Below the pieces are notes generated by a model, which was not told where the DNA came from, did no database searches, and worked only from the letters and a program-made list of their open reading frames with translations. The position numbers and the translations under genes are program-made. Below are positions 45,330-55,346 of a stretch of DNA of 64,000 nucleotides, one piece after another; the stretch's first letter is position 1; every line of letters starts with the position of its first letter. Source of the stretch: Pseudomonas sp. B21-028 (lineage in GTDB: Bacteria; Pseudomonadota; Gammaproteobacteria; Pseudomonadales; Pseudomonadaceae); contig NZ_CP087184.1 of assembly GCF_024749045.1 (NCBI RefSeq), forward strand, positions 1,178,001 through 1,242,000, written 5' to 3'.

Positions 45330-46286
45330 TTATTTACGCGCCACAATCACCGCTCGCATCGGCGCCGGCAAGCCTTCGATGGTCTTGCTGTGGTCGTCGG
45401 GATCGAGAAAATCGCTCAGCGACTGATACTTCATCCACTCCGTGCTGCGTTGTTCTTCCACGGTGGTCAGGCTCACGTCCACGCAGCGCACATCGCTGAA
45501 ACCGGCACGGCGCAGCCAGCGTTCCAGGGCCGGCACCGAAGGCAGGAACCACACGTTGCGCATCTGTGCGTAACGGTCCTCGGGCACCAGTACCTGATGC
45601 TCGTCGCCCTCGATCACCAGGGTTTCCAGTACCAGCTCACCACCCTTGACCAGGCAGTCCTTGAGGGCCAGCAAGTGCTCGATAGGGGAGCGGCGGTGGT
45701 AGAACACGCCCATGGAAAAAACCGTGTCGAAGCCTTCCAGGTCCGGCGGCAGGTCTTCGAACGGGAACGGCAGGTGCCAGGCATTGGGCTGCGACAGGTA
45801 GCGTTGCACCGCCTGGAACTGGCAGAAGAACAGCCAGTTGGGGTCGACGCCGATTACCGTGTCGGCCCCGGCGCCGAGCATCCGCCACATGTAGTAACCG
45901 TTGCCGCAGCCCACGTCGAGGATGCGCTTGCCCTTGAGATCCAGGTGCGGCGCCACCCGCGACCACTTCCAGTCCGAGCGCCATTCGGTGTCCACGTGCA
46001 CGCCAAACAGATCGAACGGCCCCTTGCGCCACGGCGACAAGCCCATCAGCGCGGTGCGCATTTGTGCGCGGGTTTCGTCGCTGCAATCGGTGTCGAGGGT
46101 CAGCCCGTTCAACAGGTCGATTTCGCTCGGCTGCAGCACTGGCAAGGCGTCAAGGGCGCTCTGCCAGCGTTCCAGGTCACCATGGCCCTTTTCCATTTTG
46201 GTGTCGAGTTGCGCTTGCAGCGTCGCGGCCCAATCGGCCAGGGGCGTGCCGGCCAGGCGGCGGGCGAGGGGGGACAGATCAATCAT
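45330..46286 (-). CDS. cmoB: tRNA U34 carboxymethyltransferase
   Basis: CmoB uses carboxy-SAM to turn 5-hydroxyuridine 34 of tRNA into cmo5U. The 318-residue protein has the CmoB N-terminus, the [18 protein letters not shown] signature (about residues 91-108), SAM-binding [11 protein letters not shown] and the conserved [14 protein letters not shown]. It overlaps the cmoA stop by 4 bp (ATGA), an operon with the supplier of its cofactor. Confidence 0.96.
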   Translation of the reverse strand: MIDLSPLARRLAGTPLADWAATLQAQLDTKMEKGHGDLERWQSALDALPVLQPSEIDLLNGLTLDTDCSDETRAQMRTALMGLSPWRKGPFDLFGVHVDTEWRSDWKWSRVAPHLDLKGKRILDVGCGNGYYMWRMLGAGADTVIGVDPNWLFFCQFQAVQRYLSQPNAWHLPFPFEDLPPDLEGFDTVFSMGVFYHRRSPIEHLLALKDCLVKGGELVLETLVIEGDEHQVLVPEDRYAQMRNVWFLPSVPALERWLRRAGFSDVRCVDVSLTTVEEQRSTEWMKYQSLSDFLDPDDHSKTIEGLPAPMRAVIVARK

Positions 46287-47026
46287 GGCAGGGCAATCAA
46301 CGAGGCGAAGTTAAGACACTGGAACCACGGCACGACTTTCGAGAACCCGGCCGCCAGCAGGCGTTCGCGGTGTTCTTCGAGGCTGTCGGGCTTCATGACG
46401 TTTTCGATGGCACTGCGTTTCTGGGCAATCTCCAGCTCGCTGTAGCCATTGGCGCGCTTGAATGCGACGTGCAGGTCGGTGAGCAGCGCATGCTCCTGTG
46501 CATCGTTGAAGCGCAGCTTTTCCGACAGGATCAGGGCACCGCCGGGCAGCAGGGATTGGCGAATGCGGCCCAACAAGGCCGTGCGCTGATCGGGTGCGAT
46601 GAATTGCAGGGTGAAGTTCAGCGCCACCACCGAGGCCGGCTGGAATTCAAGGGCCAGGATGTCGCCCTCGATCACTTCCACTGGTAGCAGCTCCTGGAAC
46701 ATCGAGTCCTGGCCGTTGAGATATTCGCGGCAGCGCTCGACCATCGCCGCAGAGTTATCCACAGCGATCACCCGGCAACCGTCGGTGCGCACATGGCGAC
46801 GCAGCGCTTGGGTCACCGCACCCAGGGAAGAACCCAGGTCATAGAGCACGCTGCCCGGCTGGGCAAATTGCGCGGCGAGCACGCCGAGGTTTTCGACAAT
46901 GGTCGGGTAACCCGGCACCGAGCGCTTGATCATGTCCGGGAACACCCGCACCACGTCCTCGTTGAAGGCGAAGTCAGGCACTTGGGCCAAGGGTTGGGCG
47001 AATAGGCGATCAGGGTCGTTGCTCAC
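46283..47026 (-). CDS. cmoA: Carboxy-SAM synthase
   Basis: CmoA makes carboxy-S-adenosylmethionine from SAM and prephenate. The 247-residue protein begins at GTG 47026 ([11 protein letters not shown]). It has [20 protein letters not shown], the SAM-binding [11 protein letters not shown] and NFTLQFI motifs. The GTG start is preferred because the family begins just here; a longer frame adds non-homologous residues. It is translationally coupled to cmoB. Confidence 0.95.
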   Translation of the reverse strand: MSNDPDRLFAQPLAQVPDFAFNEDVVRVFPDMIKRSVPGYPTIVENLGVLAAQFAQPGSVLYDLGSSLGAVTQALRRHVRTDGCRVIAVDNSAAMVERCREYLNGQDSMFQELLPVEVIEGDILALEFQPASVVALNFTLQFIAPDQRTALLGRIRQSLLPGGALILSEKLRFNDAQEHALLTDLHVAFKRANGYSELEIAQKRSAIENVMKPDSLEEHRERLLAAGFSKVVPWFQCLNFASLIALP

Positions 47027-47328
47027 GGCGGTTCCAGCGGCAGGGTGAAAAGGCGGGCATTTTAGCCAATTAATGCGCCAAAGCGTGATCTTTGATCGAT
47101 GCGCTGACCCGCCCTCATGCTGGTCGGTTTCACGGTGGGCTGCGGCAGTCCGATGGAGGTGAACAGCAACGCAACTTCCAGGCACATTTTGTTTAGCGGT
47201 GTTTTCGATTCGTTTCTTGCTGAATAAAGTTGCGTTGATATAAAAAGCGCAACTTCAAAAGCGCCTGCTGATGTGCATGCAACTGCAAGGAGCGGCTGAG
47301 CTTAAATAATTTATCAGGGAAGTTATAA
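47027..47328. other. Gap between cmoA and the omptin gene
   Basis: Holds the divergent promoters. An inverted CGCAACTT...AAGTTGCG pair (47170-47250 region) and an AT-rich stretch precede the omptin gene. No gene is seen. Confidence 0.4.
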
Positions 47329-48288
47329 ATGTTTGTACAAGAGAAGAAAGCAGCTGGGCGAATGCACATTTTTATATTTGTAACAATCGCGACGGTTGCA
47401 TTTCCAGTCGCTGCTGACAGCGCGGGGCGCTTGTACACAGATGAGAAAGTTATTCTAGGTATCAATGCAGGTGTTCTGAGCGGTCAGACCCACGAACGGG
47501 TGTACGAACCCGAGGAAGGTGGGAGGAAGGTCAGCCAGCTCGACTGGAAGTACAACAATGCTGCGGTCATCAAGGGCTCCCTCGATTGGAACGTGCGACC
47601 TTGGCTCTCACTGGGAGCGTCGGGCTGGACGACTATCGGCAGCACGAACGGTTACATGAATGACGATGATTGGGTCGACGCCTCCCAGAGCCAATGGACA
47701 GACCGCGCCGTCCACCCCGACACAACCCTGAGGCATGCCAACGAATTCGATCTCAATCTCAAGGGCTGGTTATTGAACGAACCTGCTTATCGCTTGGGTC
47801 TGATGGCTGGGTACCAGGAGCGCCGCTTCAGCTTCATTGCCAAGGGGGGATCCTTTAGCTACAACAAAGGTGCATACACTGGCGAGTTTCCAGCGGATGT
47901 AACGATAACGGGCTACAAACAGCACTTTAAAACCCCGTATGTGGGGTTGGTTGGCAATTATCGATACAAGCGTTTCGATATGGAAGGGGCGTTCAAGTAC
48001 AGTCGCTGGGCTTCTGCCACTGATATTGATGAGCACTACCTGGCCGATAAGACCTTTGTCGGCAAAATAAAGCACCAACAATATTATTCGTTGGGAGGAA
48101 AGTTGGGCTATGACATGACCGTCAACACGAACGTTTTCGTGGAGAGCACGTGGAGTCGCACCCGGAATAAAAAAGGCAACGTCACCATCAAGAATCGTTC
48201 CGATAACTACCGCGACAGCTACGTCGACTCCGCAGGTATCGAAAGCGCCAGCGTCATGACGACCATCGGGCTGAAACACGCTTTCTGA
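47329..48288 (+). CDS. Omptin-family outer-membrane protease
   Basis: This 319-residue beta-barrel protease carries the family's signatures: GWTTIGSTNGYMNDDDWVDA, HPDTTLRHANEFDLNLKGWL and YKQHFKTPYVGL. The catalytic residues line up with OmpT: Asp112 and Asp114 (DDDW; OmpT D83/D85), and Asp234-x-His236 (IDEHY; OmpT D210/H212). A signal peptide ends near AAD (about residue 30). AGGGAAG precedes ATG 47329; ATG 47362 is an alternative start. Omptins cleave surface or host peptides between basic residues. The codon use is less GC-rich than that of neighbours, which hints at transfer. Confidence 0.9.
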   Translation: MFVQEKKAAGRMHIFIFVTIATVAFPVAADSAGRLYTDEKVILGINAGVLSGQTHERVYEPEEGGRKVSQLDWKYNNAAVIKGSLDWNVRPWLSLGASGWTTIGSTNGYMNDDDWVDASQSQWTDRAVHPDTTLRHANEFDLNLKGWLLNEPAYRLGLMAGYQERRFSFIAKGGSFSYNKGAYTGEFPADVTITGYKQHFKTPYVGLVGNYRYKRFDMEGAFKYSRWASATDIDEHYLADKTFVGKIKHQQYYSLGGKLGYDMTVNTNVFVESTWSRTRNKKGNVTIKNRSDNYRDSYVDSAGIESASVMTTIGLKHAF

Positions 48289-48351
48289 ACAGGACGCGCC
48301 GCGGGGTACAGCCAGCCATCCCCATCAGCGCGAAGACAGCCGGGCCCATCT

Positions 48352-48744
48352 TCAATTCACTGCAATGGCACAGTCGAAGGTTTCCACGGGAGGCACTTCG
48401 GGGGCCCAGGGCTGTTGATAAGTCAGGCGCAACCGGCCGGTACCGGCGGCGAATGCCTGGAAGCGCCAGGTCGACACGCCAGCGGCACCGACGATGCCGG
48501 CATCTTCCGGATTGCGGTAGACCTCGGGGCCCAGTGCTTTCAACACGCCGCCCGCCGAGTCCTGGATCGCCCAGCGGTAACCGGTGGTGGGGTTGCTGGG
48601 CAAGCTGAGGATCATGTTCTGCCCGTTGTTGAGCCGCACCGGACATTCGCTGAGTTTTTCCACGGTCACGTTGTTTTTCGGTTGCGTGGCGCAAGCGCTC
48701 AGCAGGGCAAGGCTGACGGGGACGAGCAGGCGGGTGAGGGACAT
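48352..48744 (-). CDS. I42-family (chagasin-like) protease-inhibitor lipoprotein
   Basis: The 130-residue protein has a lipoprotein signal (VSLALLSAC, Cys at residue 18). It then has a small beta-sandwich with the chagasin loop NPTTGYRW (about residues 50-57) and the later GTGRLRLTYQQPW. Chagasin-type proteins block papain-family cysteine proteases. In P. aeruginosa a homologue (PA0778) also sits beside the second lon gene. I start at MSLTRLL (48744). It converges on the omptin gene. Confidence 0.85.
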   Translation of the reverse strand: MSLTRLLVPVSLALLSACATQPKNNVTVEKLSECPVRLNNGQNMILSLPSNPTTGYRWAIQDSAGGVLKALGPEVYRNPEDAGIVGAAGVSTWRFQAFAAGTGRLRLTYQQPWAPEVPPVETFDCAIAVN

Positions 48745-48809
48745 GGGGGCTCCGGCATTCACGACGAATGGTGAGCATAACCGAAGATGCTACGGGGTGT
48801 GTCAGATGA

Positions 48810-48913
48810 GGCCCCATCGCGAGCAGGCTCGCTCCCACAGTGGTTTTATGTTGGTCACCGAATTCGTGTTCAACAAGTAACCCTGTGGGAGCGAGCCTGC
48901 TCGCGATGGGGCC
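48810..48913. repeat. REP-type element with perfect 31-bp arms
   Basis: Exact inverted arms lie at 48810-48840 and 48883-48913, between the inhibitor gene promoter and lon. Confidence 0.9.
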
Positions 48914-48934
48914 ATGAAAGGCGTTAAATGAATC

Positions 48935-51349
48935 TCAGAACAACACCTTCGCCACATCCGCAAAGCGCTTGGCGAAGTGCACTGTGACGCCTTCCTTCAG
49001 GTAGTCCGGCAGCTCTTCGAAGTTGCCCCGGTTGGCTTCCGGCAGGATCAGTTCGAGGATTTTCTGCCGGCGCGCCGCGATGACCTTTTCACGCACCCCG
49101 CCAATGGGCAGCACATGCCCGGTGAGGGTCAGTTCGCCGGTCATGGCGACCCCTTTCTTCGGTGGCTGGTTACGAGCCAGGGACAGCAGGGCGCTGGCCA
49201 TAGTCACCCCGGCGCTTGGACCGTCCTTGGGCGTGGCGCCTTCGGGCACGTGCAGGTGGACGAAGGCTTCGTCGAAGAACTTCGGATCGCCGCCGAACAG
49301 CTTCAGATGCGAACTGACGTAGCTGTGGGCGATTTCCGCCGATTCCTTCATCACGTCGCCCAGTTGCCCGGTGAGCTTGAAGCCGCGATTGTGGGTGTGG
49401 ATGCGCGTTGCTTCGATCGGCAGGGTCGCACCGCCCATGCTGGTCCAGGCCAGGCCGGTAATCACGCCGATGCCGGACAGCACCTGCTCGTTGCGGAACA
49501 CCGGTTTGCCCAGGGACGCCTCAAGGTCTTTCGGCCCGAGCCTGATCACCGCCTTTGGCTCATCGATCAGCTTCATCACCGCCTTGCGTACCAGTTTGCC
49601 CAGTTGCTTCTCCAGCTGTCGTACCCCGGCTTCGCGGGCGTAGCCGTCGATCAACGCCTTCAAGGCACCGTCGCTGATGCTCAGGCTGCCCTTGGACACC
49701 CCGGCCTTGGCCAGTTGCTTGGGCCACAGGTGACGCTTGGCGATGGCGACTTTTTCTTCGGTGATGTAACCCGACAGGCGAATCACTTCCATCCGGTCCA
49801 GCAGCGGGCCGGGGATCGAATCCAGGGTGTTGGCGGTGCACACGAAGAGCACTTTGGACAGGTCCAGGCGCATGTCCAGGTAGTGATCGAGAAACTCGAC
49901 GTTCTGCTCCGGGTCGAGGGTCTCCAGCAAGGCCGAGGCCGGGTCGCCCTGGTAGCTCTGGCCCATCTTGTCGATCTCGTCGAGCATGATCACCGGGTTC
50001 ATCACTTCGACGTCTTTGAGCGCCTGCACCAGTTTGCCCGGCTGGGCACCGATGTAGGTACGCCGATGCCCCTTGATCTCGGCTTCGTCGCGCATGCCGC
50101 CGACGCTGAAACGGTAGAACGGCCGGCCAAGGGATTCGGCAATGGACTTGCCCACGCTGGTCTTGCCCACGCCCGGCGGGCCCACAAGCAGCACGATAGA
50201 GCCGCTGATCTCGCCTTTGTAGGCTCCGACGGCGAGGAATTCGAGGATACGGTCCTTGATGTCGTCCAGGCCGGCGTGATGCTGGTCGAGCACCTTGCGC
50301 GCGTGCTTGAGGTCGAGTTTGTCCTGGCCGTATACGCCCCACGGCACTGAGGTCGCCCAGTCGAGGTAGTTGCGGGTGACGGCGTATTCCGGCGAACCGG
50401 TTTCCAGGATCGAGAGCTTGTTCATTTCCTCTTCGATACGCTTCTGGGCCTGGGCCGGCAGCGCCTTGCCCTCCAGTCGCTGCTCGAATTGTTCGAGGTC
50501 AGCGCTGCGGTCGTCCTTGGTCAGCCCCAATTCCTGCTGGATGACCTTGAGCTGTTCCTTGAGGAAGAACTGGCGCTGATGTTCGCCGATCTTGCTGTTG
50601 ACCTCGGCGGAAATCTCTTTCTGCAACCGCGCCACTTCGACTTCCTTGCGCAGCATCGGCAGCACTTTCTCCATGCGCTTGAGCATGGGCACGCAGTCGA
50701 GCACTTCCTGCAGCTCATTGCCGGTGGCGGAGGTGAGTGCGGCGGCGAAGTCCGTCAGCGGCGACGGGTCGTTGGGGCTGAAGCGGTTGAGGTAGTTCTT
50801 CAGCTCTTCGCTGTACAGCGGGTTCAGCGGCAGCAGTTCCTTGATCGCGTTGATCAGCGCCATGCCATAGGCCTTGACCTCGTCGGTCGGCTCGCTGGGC
50901 TGGTGCGGGTATTCGACTTCCACCAGGTACGGTGGACGATGGTGCTTGAGCCAGGTGCGGATGCGCACGCGGGTCAGCCCCTGGGCGACGAATTGCAATT
51001 TGCCCGCTTCGCGACTGGCGTGGTGCACCTTGACCAGCGTGCCGTACAGCGGCAGCGCCGACGTATCGAAATGACGCGGGTCTTCCTGGGGCGTGTCCAT
51101 GAAGAACAGCGCCAGGGAATGATGTTCGGACTTGGCCACCAGTTCCAGGGTTTCGGCCCAGGGTTCTTCATTGACGATCACCGGCAGCACCTGGGCCGGG
51201 AAGAATGGGCGATTGTGGATGGGGATGATGTAGACCTTGTCCGGCAGGTTCTGGCCGGGTAGCGCCAGGCCGGTGCCGGAAACGGTGTGTTCGATGTGTT
51301 CGGAGTCAGCGTATTCGTTCGTGGCTTCAGTAGAGTGCTGGTCGCTCAT
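48935..51349 (-). CDS. lon: Lon-type ATP-dependent protease (second Lon, AsrA-like)
   Basis: The 804-residue protease has the LonA plan. The N-terminal substrate domain begins at VYIIPIHNRPFFP. A coiled region follows, then the AAA+ module with Walker A GPPGVGKTS and Walker B VIMLDEIDK. The C-terminal Ser-Lys protease has PKDGPSAGVTMA (nucleophile Ser) and GGVREKVIAA (catalytic Lys). Pseudomonads carry two Lons. This one has the N-terminal extension and the neighbourhood (chagasin-type gene) of P. aeruginosa AsrA (PA0779), not the clpX-linked Lon. I start at 51349 (MSDQHSTEATNE). Confidence 0.9.
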   Translation of the reverse strand: MSDQHSTEATNEYADSEHIEHTVSGTGLALPGQNLPDKVYIIPIHNRPFFPAQVLPVIVNEEPWAETLELVAKSEHHSLALFFMDTPQEDPRHFDTSALPLYGTLVKVHHASREAGKLQFVAQGLTRVRIRTWLKHHRPPYLVEVEYPHQPSEPTDEVKAYGMALINAIKELLPLNPLYSEELKNYLNRFSPNDPSPLTDFAAALTSATGNELQEVLDCVPMLKRMEKVLPMLRKEVEVARLQKEISAEVNSKIGEHQRQFFLKEQLKVIQQELGLTKDDRSADLEQFEQRLEGKALPAQAQKRIEEEMNKLSILETGSPEYAVTRNYLDWATSVPWGVYGQDKLDLKHARKVLDQHHAGLDDIKDRILEFLAVGAYKGEISGSIVLLVGPPGVGKTSVGKSIAESLGRPFYRFSVGGMRDEAEIKGHRRTYIGAQPGKLVQALKDVEVMNPVIMLDEIDKMGQSYQGDPASALLETLDPEQNVEFLDHYLDMRLDLSKVLFVCTANTLDSIPGPLLDRMEVIRLSGYITEEKVAIAKRHLWPKQLAKAGVSKGSLSISDGALKALIDGYAREAGVRQLEKQLGKLVRKAVMKLIDEPKAVIRLGPKDLEASLGKPVFRNEQVLSGIGVITGLAWTSMGGATLPIEATRIHTHNRGFKLTGQLGDVMKESAEIAHSYVSSHLKLFGGDPKFFDEAFVHLHVPEGATPKDGPSAGVTMASALLSLARNQPPKKGVAMTGELTLTGHVLPIGGVREKVIAARRQKILELILPEANRGNFEELPDYLKEGVTVHFAKRFADVAKVLF

Positions 51350-51497
51350 GGGGCACCTGCGCAATGGGGTATGGAGCTTAGATGGGGCAGGTGGGGGGTG
51401 GTTTCAATGGTAGGCGATTGTTAGCGGCTATTTCATGGAGTGCTGTTCAGCGTTGTGACAGGTACTGCGGCAAGGGGAGCGGCCAGTGGCAATGGAG

Positions 51498-51536
51498 CTT
51501 ATATGGCGAGGGAACAAGCTCCCCTCGCCATATAAG
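51498..51536. repeat. Perfect 15-bp hairpin, GGCGAGGG family
   Basis: CTTATATGGCGAGGG and its exact complement surround a 9-nt loop. The GGCGAGGG/CCCTCGCC arms resemble the ends of the 131-bp repeat family. It lies just after the MHS transporter stop and could help terminate it. Confidence 0.75.
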
Positions 51537-51546
51537 CATGTTGGAT

Positions 51547-52860
51547 TCAGACGACCCGATTCAAATCGTTATGGCGGGTTTCCTTCAGGCACAGCACGGC
51601 GATCACGCTGAGCGCGGCGGCGGCCGACACATAGCCGCCGACATAGCTCAAGCCGCCCACCGCCACCAGTTTCTGGGCAAAGAACGGGGCGGCCGAGGCG
51701 CCGACGATGCCGCCCAGGTTATAGGCGGCCGACGCGCCGGTGTAACGCACGTGGGTTGGAAACAGCTCCGGCAGCAAGGCGCCCATGGGGGCGAAGGTCA
51801 CGCCCATCAGGAACAGCTCGATGCACAGGAACAGCGCCACGCCCGTGGTCGAACCCTGGGTTAGCAAGGGCTCCATGAGAAAGCCCGAGGCAATCGCCAG
51901 TACGCCACCGGTGACCAGCACCGGCTTGCGCCCGAAGCGGTCGCTGGCCCAGGCCGACAACGGTGTGGCGGCGGCCATGAACAGCACGGCAAAGCACAAC
52001 AGAGCAAGGAAGGTCTCGCGGCTGTAGCCGAGGGTGGCGACACCGTAGCTCAGGGAGAACACCGTAGAGATGTAGAACAGCGCATAACACACCACCATCG
52101 CCGCCGCGCCCAGCAATGTCGGCGCCCAATACTGGCTGAACAGCTCGACCAGCGGCACTTTCACCCGTTCCTGACGGGCCACAGCGTTGGCGAAGACCGG
52201 GGTTTCATGGAGCTTGAGCCGCACATAGAGGCCGACGATCACCAGCACGGCGCTGAGCAGGAACGGGATCCGCCAGCCCCAGGAACGGAACTGCTCGTCG
52301 TCCAGGTTCATCGCCAGGGTCAGGAACAGCCCGTTGGCTGCCAGAAAACCAATGGAAGGGCCCAGTTGGGGGAACATGCCGAACCAGGCACGCTTGCCCT
52401 TGGGAGCGTTTTCGGTGGCGAGCAGCGCGGCGCCGCCCCATTCACCGCCCAGCCCCAGTCCCTGGCCGAAACGCAACAGGCACAGCAGGAACGGTGCCCA
52501 GGCGCCAATGCTGGCATACCCGGGCAGCACGCCGATAAGGGTGGTGCACGCGCCCATCAGCAGCAGCGAGGCCACCAGTGTGGACTTGCGGCCGATCCGG
52601 TCGCCAAAGTGACCGAACAGCGCCGAGCCCAGTGGACGGGCGAGGAAGGCGATGCCGAACGTCAGGAAGGACGACAGCATCTGTGCCGTGCCTGACGTCT
52701 GTGGAAAGAACACCGGCCCGATCACCAGGGCCGCAGCCGTGGCGTAGACGTAGAAGTCATAGAACTCGATGGCGGTGCCGATGAAGCTCGCGGTCGCCAC
52801 GCGGGTGGTGGAGTTCGTCGGCTGGGCAGGCACGGCGTCGTTGCTGGTGGTGGTTATCAT
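51547..52860 (-). CDS. MHS-family metabolite:proton symporter
   Basis: The 437-residue major-facilitator protein has 12 membrane segments. It has the MHS signatures GTAIEFYDFYVYATAAALV (near the N-terminus), LARPLGSALFGHFGDRIGRK and GGEWGGAALLATENAPKGKR. Family members carry organic acids such as shikimate, citrate, dicarboxylates or betaines. No catabolic genes adjoin it, so the substrate is unknown. ATG 52860 has AGGGA upstream and is chosen over ATG 52881. Confidence 0.88.
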   Translation of the reverse strand: MITTTSNDAVPAQPTNSTTRVATASFIGTAIEFYDFYVYATAAALVIGPVFFPQTSGTAQMLSSFLTFGIAFLARPLGSALFGHFGDRIGRKSTLVASLLLMGACTTLIGVLPGYASIGAWAPFLLCLLRFGQGLGLGGEWGGAALLATENAPKGKRAWFGMFPQLGPSIGFLAANGLFLTLAMNLDDEQFRSWGWRIPFLLSAVLVIVGLYVRLKLHETPVFANAVARQERVKVPLVELFSQYWAPTLLGAAAMVVCYALFYISTVFSLSYGVATLGYSRETFLALLCFAVLFMAAATPLSAWASDRFGRKPVLVTGGVLAIASGFLMEPLLTQGSTTGVALFLCIELFLMGVTFAPMGALLPELFPTHVRYTGASAAYNLGGIVGASAAPFFAQKLVAVGGLSYVGGYVSAAAALSVIAVLCLKETRHNDLNRVV

Positions 52861-52942
52861 GCAGTTATCCCTGACAGTCATGTGCTCCGTTGGAGCGAAT
52901 TATTATGGTTGAACGACTAGGGGTGGCGCTTGTGGTGAACTC

Positions 52943-53075
52943 TGTGGCGAGGGGATTTATCCCCGCTGGGTCGCTCAGCGGCCCTGAAACCAGGCTACTC
53001 GGTGCATCAGGCAGATTGAGTCGACTGTTTTGGGGCTGCTGCGCAGCCCAGCGGGGATAAAATCCCCTCGCCACA
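52943..53075. repeat. 131-bp inverted-repeat element, copy 3
   Basis: Same family as 3054-3184 and 11973-12103. The right arm has one extra A (GATAAAATCCCC). Confidence 0.85.
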
Positions 53076-53083
53076 GGGGAAGC

Positions 53084-54325
53084 TCAAGCAGTCGCCGGCA
53101 CCGAACTGTTATGCCATGCCAGCACCTGACTGACGCGGTTGTCCACGGTCTCGATGATTTCCAGGCGATAACGGCCGATTTTCAGGCAGACCGGGCTTTC
53201 GGGAATGGTTTCCAGCGCTTCGGTCACCAACCCGTTGAGGGTCTTGGGGCCGTCGCAAGGCAGGTGCCAGCCCAGGGTCTTGTTCAGTTCGCGAATCGAT
53301 GCCGCGCCATCGATCATCAGGCGCCCGTCCGGCTGCGGATGCACGTGTGGGTTGTCGAGGCTGTGCTCGCTTTCGAACTCGCCGACAATTTCTTCGAGGA
53401 TGTCTTCCAGGGTGACGATGCCCAGCACCTCGCCATATTCGTCCACCACCATGCCCAGGCGCCGCTGCTGCTTGTGGAAATTCAGCAGTTGCAGTTGCAG
53501 CGGTGTGCTTTCGGGCACGAAGTAAGGTTCGTGGCAGGCGGCCAGCAGCGCCTCCTGGGTCAGGCTCGCGTCCGCCAGCAGATGGCGGATCTGGCGGGTG
53601 TTGAGCACCGCTTCGACCTGGTTGATGTCGCTGTGGAAGACCGGCAACCGGGTCCGGCGATTCAAGAGCAACTGCTCGATGATCTCACCGATGGGGTCGT
53701 CGAGGTTGATGCCGTCGACTTCGCTACGGGGGACCAGGATGTCGTTGACGGTGATGTTGTCGAGGGCGTGGATGCCGGAAACCGGGTGCGGCCGGCCGGT
53801 GCTCTGCTCATGTTCATGTTCGACGCGCGCCGGTGCGGGCATTTCCTCGTCGCTTTGCTGGACGGCACTGGTCTTGCGGGCAAAGGGTCGCAGCAACAGC
53901 TCACTCAGGCCATTCAACAGCCAGGCCAGGGGATAAAGCAGCTTCAGTGGTATGCCAAGCAGGGTGTTGCCCAGTGCCAGGATCGCATCGGGGTAGCGGG
54001 TAGCCAGCGTGCGCGGCAGGTAGTCGGCGAACACCAGCAGCGCCGCGCTGATGGCGAGCCAGGCGATCCAGGGACCGTTTTCCAGCCAGGTGAAGATCGC
54101 CAGCAAGGTGCCGATCACCAGTGCCAGGGCGCGACACAGGGTGTTGCACAGAATCAGGCTGGTCAGGGGGAAGTCCAGCCTCGCCAGCGGCTTGTCGCCG
54201 GCGCGCGAAGCCTTGCGCTGGGCCAGCAGGTGGTGCCGGGCGGCTTCGATGGCGGTAAACAGGGCCGCCCAGAGGATCAGCACGACCAGTACAGCGAGCA
54301 GCGGCCCCGCGGGCAACCTATCCAT
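53084..54325 (-). CDS. CNNM/CorB-type membrane protein with CBS and CorC domains
   Basis: The 413-residue protein has a DUF21 membrane domain (about residues 5-150). A CBS pair follows (about 190-310, VNDILVPRSEVDGINLDDPI and VVDEYGEVLGIVTLEDILEE), then a C-terminal CorC_HlyC domain (about 325-405). It belongs to the YfjD/CorB group linked to Mg2+ or Co2+ export. It lies 12 bp after the CcsA-like gene, likely the same operon. Confidence 0.88.
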   Translation of the reverse strand: MDRLPAGPLLAVLVVLILWAALFTAIEAARHHLLAQRKASRAGDKPLARLDFPLTSLILCNTLCRALALVIGTLLAIFTWLENGPWIAWLAISAALLVFADYLPRTLATRYPDAILALGNTLLGIPLKLLYPLAWLLNGLSELLLRPFARKTSAVQQSDEEMPAPARVEHEHEQSTGRPHPVSGIHALDNITVNDILVPRSEVDGINLDDPIGEIIEQLLLNRRTRLPVFHSDINQVEAVLNTRQIRHLLADASLTQEALLAACHEPYFVPESTPLQLQLLNFHKQQRRLGMVVDEYGEVLGIVTLEDILEEIVGEFESEHSLDNPHVHPQPDGRLMIDGAASIRELNKTLGWHLPCDGPKTLNGLVTEALETIPESPVCLKIGRYRLEIIETVDNRVSQVLAWHNSSVPATA

Positions 54326-54337
54326 CAGCGCCGTCCG

Positions 54338-55150
54338 TCAGATATGCAGGATGTATTCACGGACCAGTTTGCTGCCGAAGTACGCCAGCATCAGCAGGCA
54401 GAAACCGGCCAGGGTCCAGCGAATGGCTTTATGGCCGCGCCAGCCGAGACGGTTGCGGCCCCACAGCAGCACGCTGAACACCACCCATGCCAGGCAGGCC
54501 AGCAGGGTCTTGTGCACCAGGTGCTGGGCGAACAGGTTCTCGACGAACAGCCAGCCGGAGATCAACGACATCGACAGCAGCGCCCAGCCGGCCCAGAGGA
54601 AGCCGAACAGCAGGCTCTCCATGGTCTGCAGCGGCGGGAAGTTGCGGATCAGTCCGGACGGGTGCTTGTTCTTGAGCTGGTGGTCCTGGACCAGCAGCAG
54701 CAAGGCCTGGAACACCGCGATGGTGAACAGGCCATAGGCGAGGATCGATAGCAGGATGTGGGCGAGGATGCCCGGCTCTTCGTCGATGACCTGCACCGTG
54801 CCCGACGGCGCGAACTGTGCCAGCAGCACCGTCGCCAGCCCAAGCGGAAAGAGCAGTACCAGCAGGTTTTCCACCGGGATGCGCGAGCAGGCCAGCAGCG
54901 TCAGGGCGATCACCGCGACGGCGATCAGGCTGGCGGCGTTGAAAAAGTCCAGGCCCAGGCCGATCGGCGTCATCAGGTGGGTATAAAGGCTGGCCGCGTG
55001 GCCAAGCACCGCCAGCACGCCGAGCGTGACCAGCAGGCGTTTGTTCGCCTTGGCACCGGTGGCCAGGCGAGTGCCTTGATAGAGGGTCGCAGCGGCATAA
55101 AGGCAGGCGGCGGCGAGGGAGGCAAGCAAGCTGGGTGACAAGGGGAGCAT
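54338..55150 (-). CDS. CcsA-like (YpjD) inner-membrane protein
   Basis: The 270-residue protein has eight hydrophobic helices of the cytochrome c assembly/CcsA fold. It has the conserved HILLSILAYGLFTIAVFQAL (about residues 130-149), the tryptophan-rich FLWAGWALL, and HKTLLACLAWVVF. The E. coli relative YpjD is of uncertain function. It is divergent from ffh, its usual partner. I start at 55150 (MLPLSPSLLAS) because the longer frame reads into the ffh promoter. Confidence 0.85.
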   Translation of the reverse strand: MLPLSPSLLASLAAACLYAAATLYQGTRLATGAKANKRLLVTLGVLAVLGHAASLYTHLMTPIGLGLDFFNAASLIAVAVIALTLLACSRIPVENLLVLLFPLGLATVLLAQFAPSGTVQVIDEEPGILAHILLSILAYGLFTIAVFQALLLLVQDHQLKNKHPSGLIRNFPPLQTMESLLFGFLWAGWALLSMSLISGWLFVENLFAQHLVHKTLLACLAWVVFSVLLWGRNRLGWRGHKAIRWTLAGFCLLMLAYFGSKLVREYILHI

Positions 55151-55246
55151 AAATCCTGTTAGGCAAGCCCGAAAGGCGCTGAGTTTGGCATAGAACCCAT
55201 CCTGCACGAAAGACCGCCGCGAGGTGTACGCGGCCCGCTTCTTCGC

Positions 55247-55252
55247 TATAAT
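55247..55252 (+). promoter_or_regulatory. ffh promoter -10 box
   Basis: A consensus TATAAT lies 94 bp before ffh. No strong -35 box is seen at 17 bp upstream. Confidence 0.5.
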
Positions 55253-55346
55253 CCGCGACCTGCCCACGCCGCAGGCTCGCCGAGCACATTTTTCACGGTC
55301 TGGGCCGCCATTATCCCGGCCTCATACGGGCCTGAAAGGATCGCGC

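Noticed and set aside
47190..47205. PhoP-box-like TGTTTA-N4-TGTTTT upstream of the omptin gene
   Set aside because: The half-site spacing is 10, not the 11 required, and the second half is imperfect.
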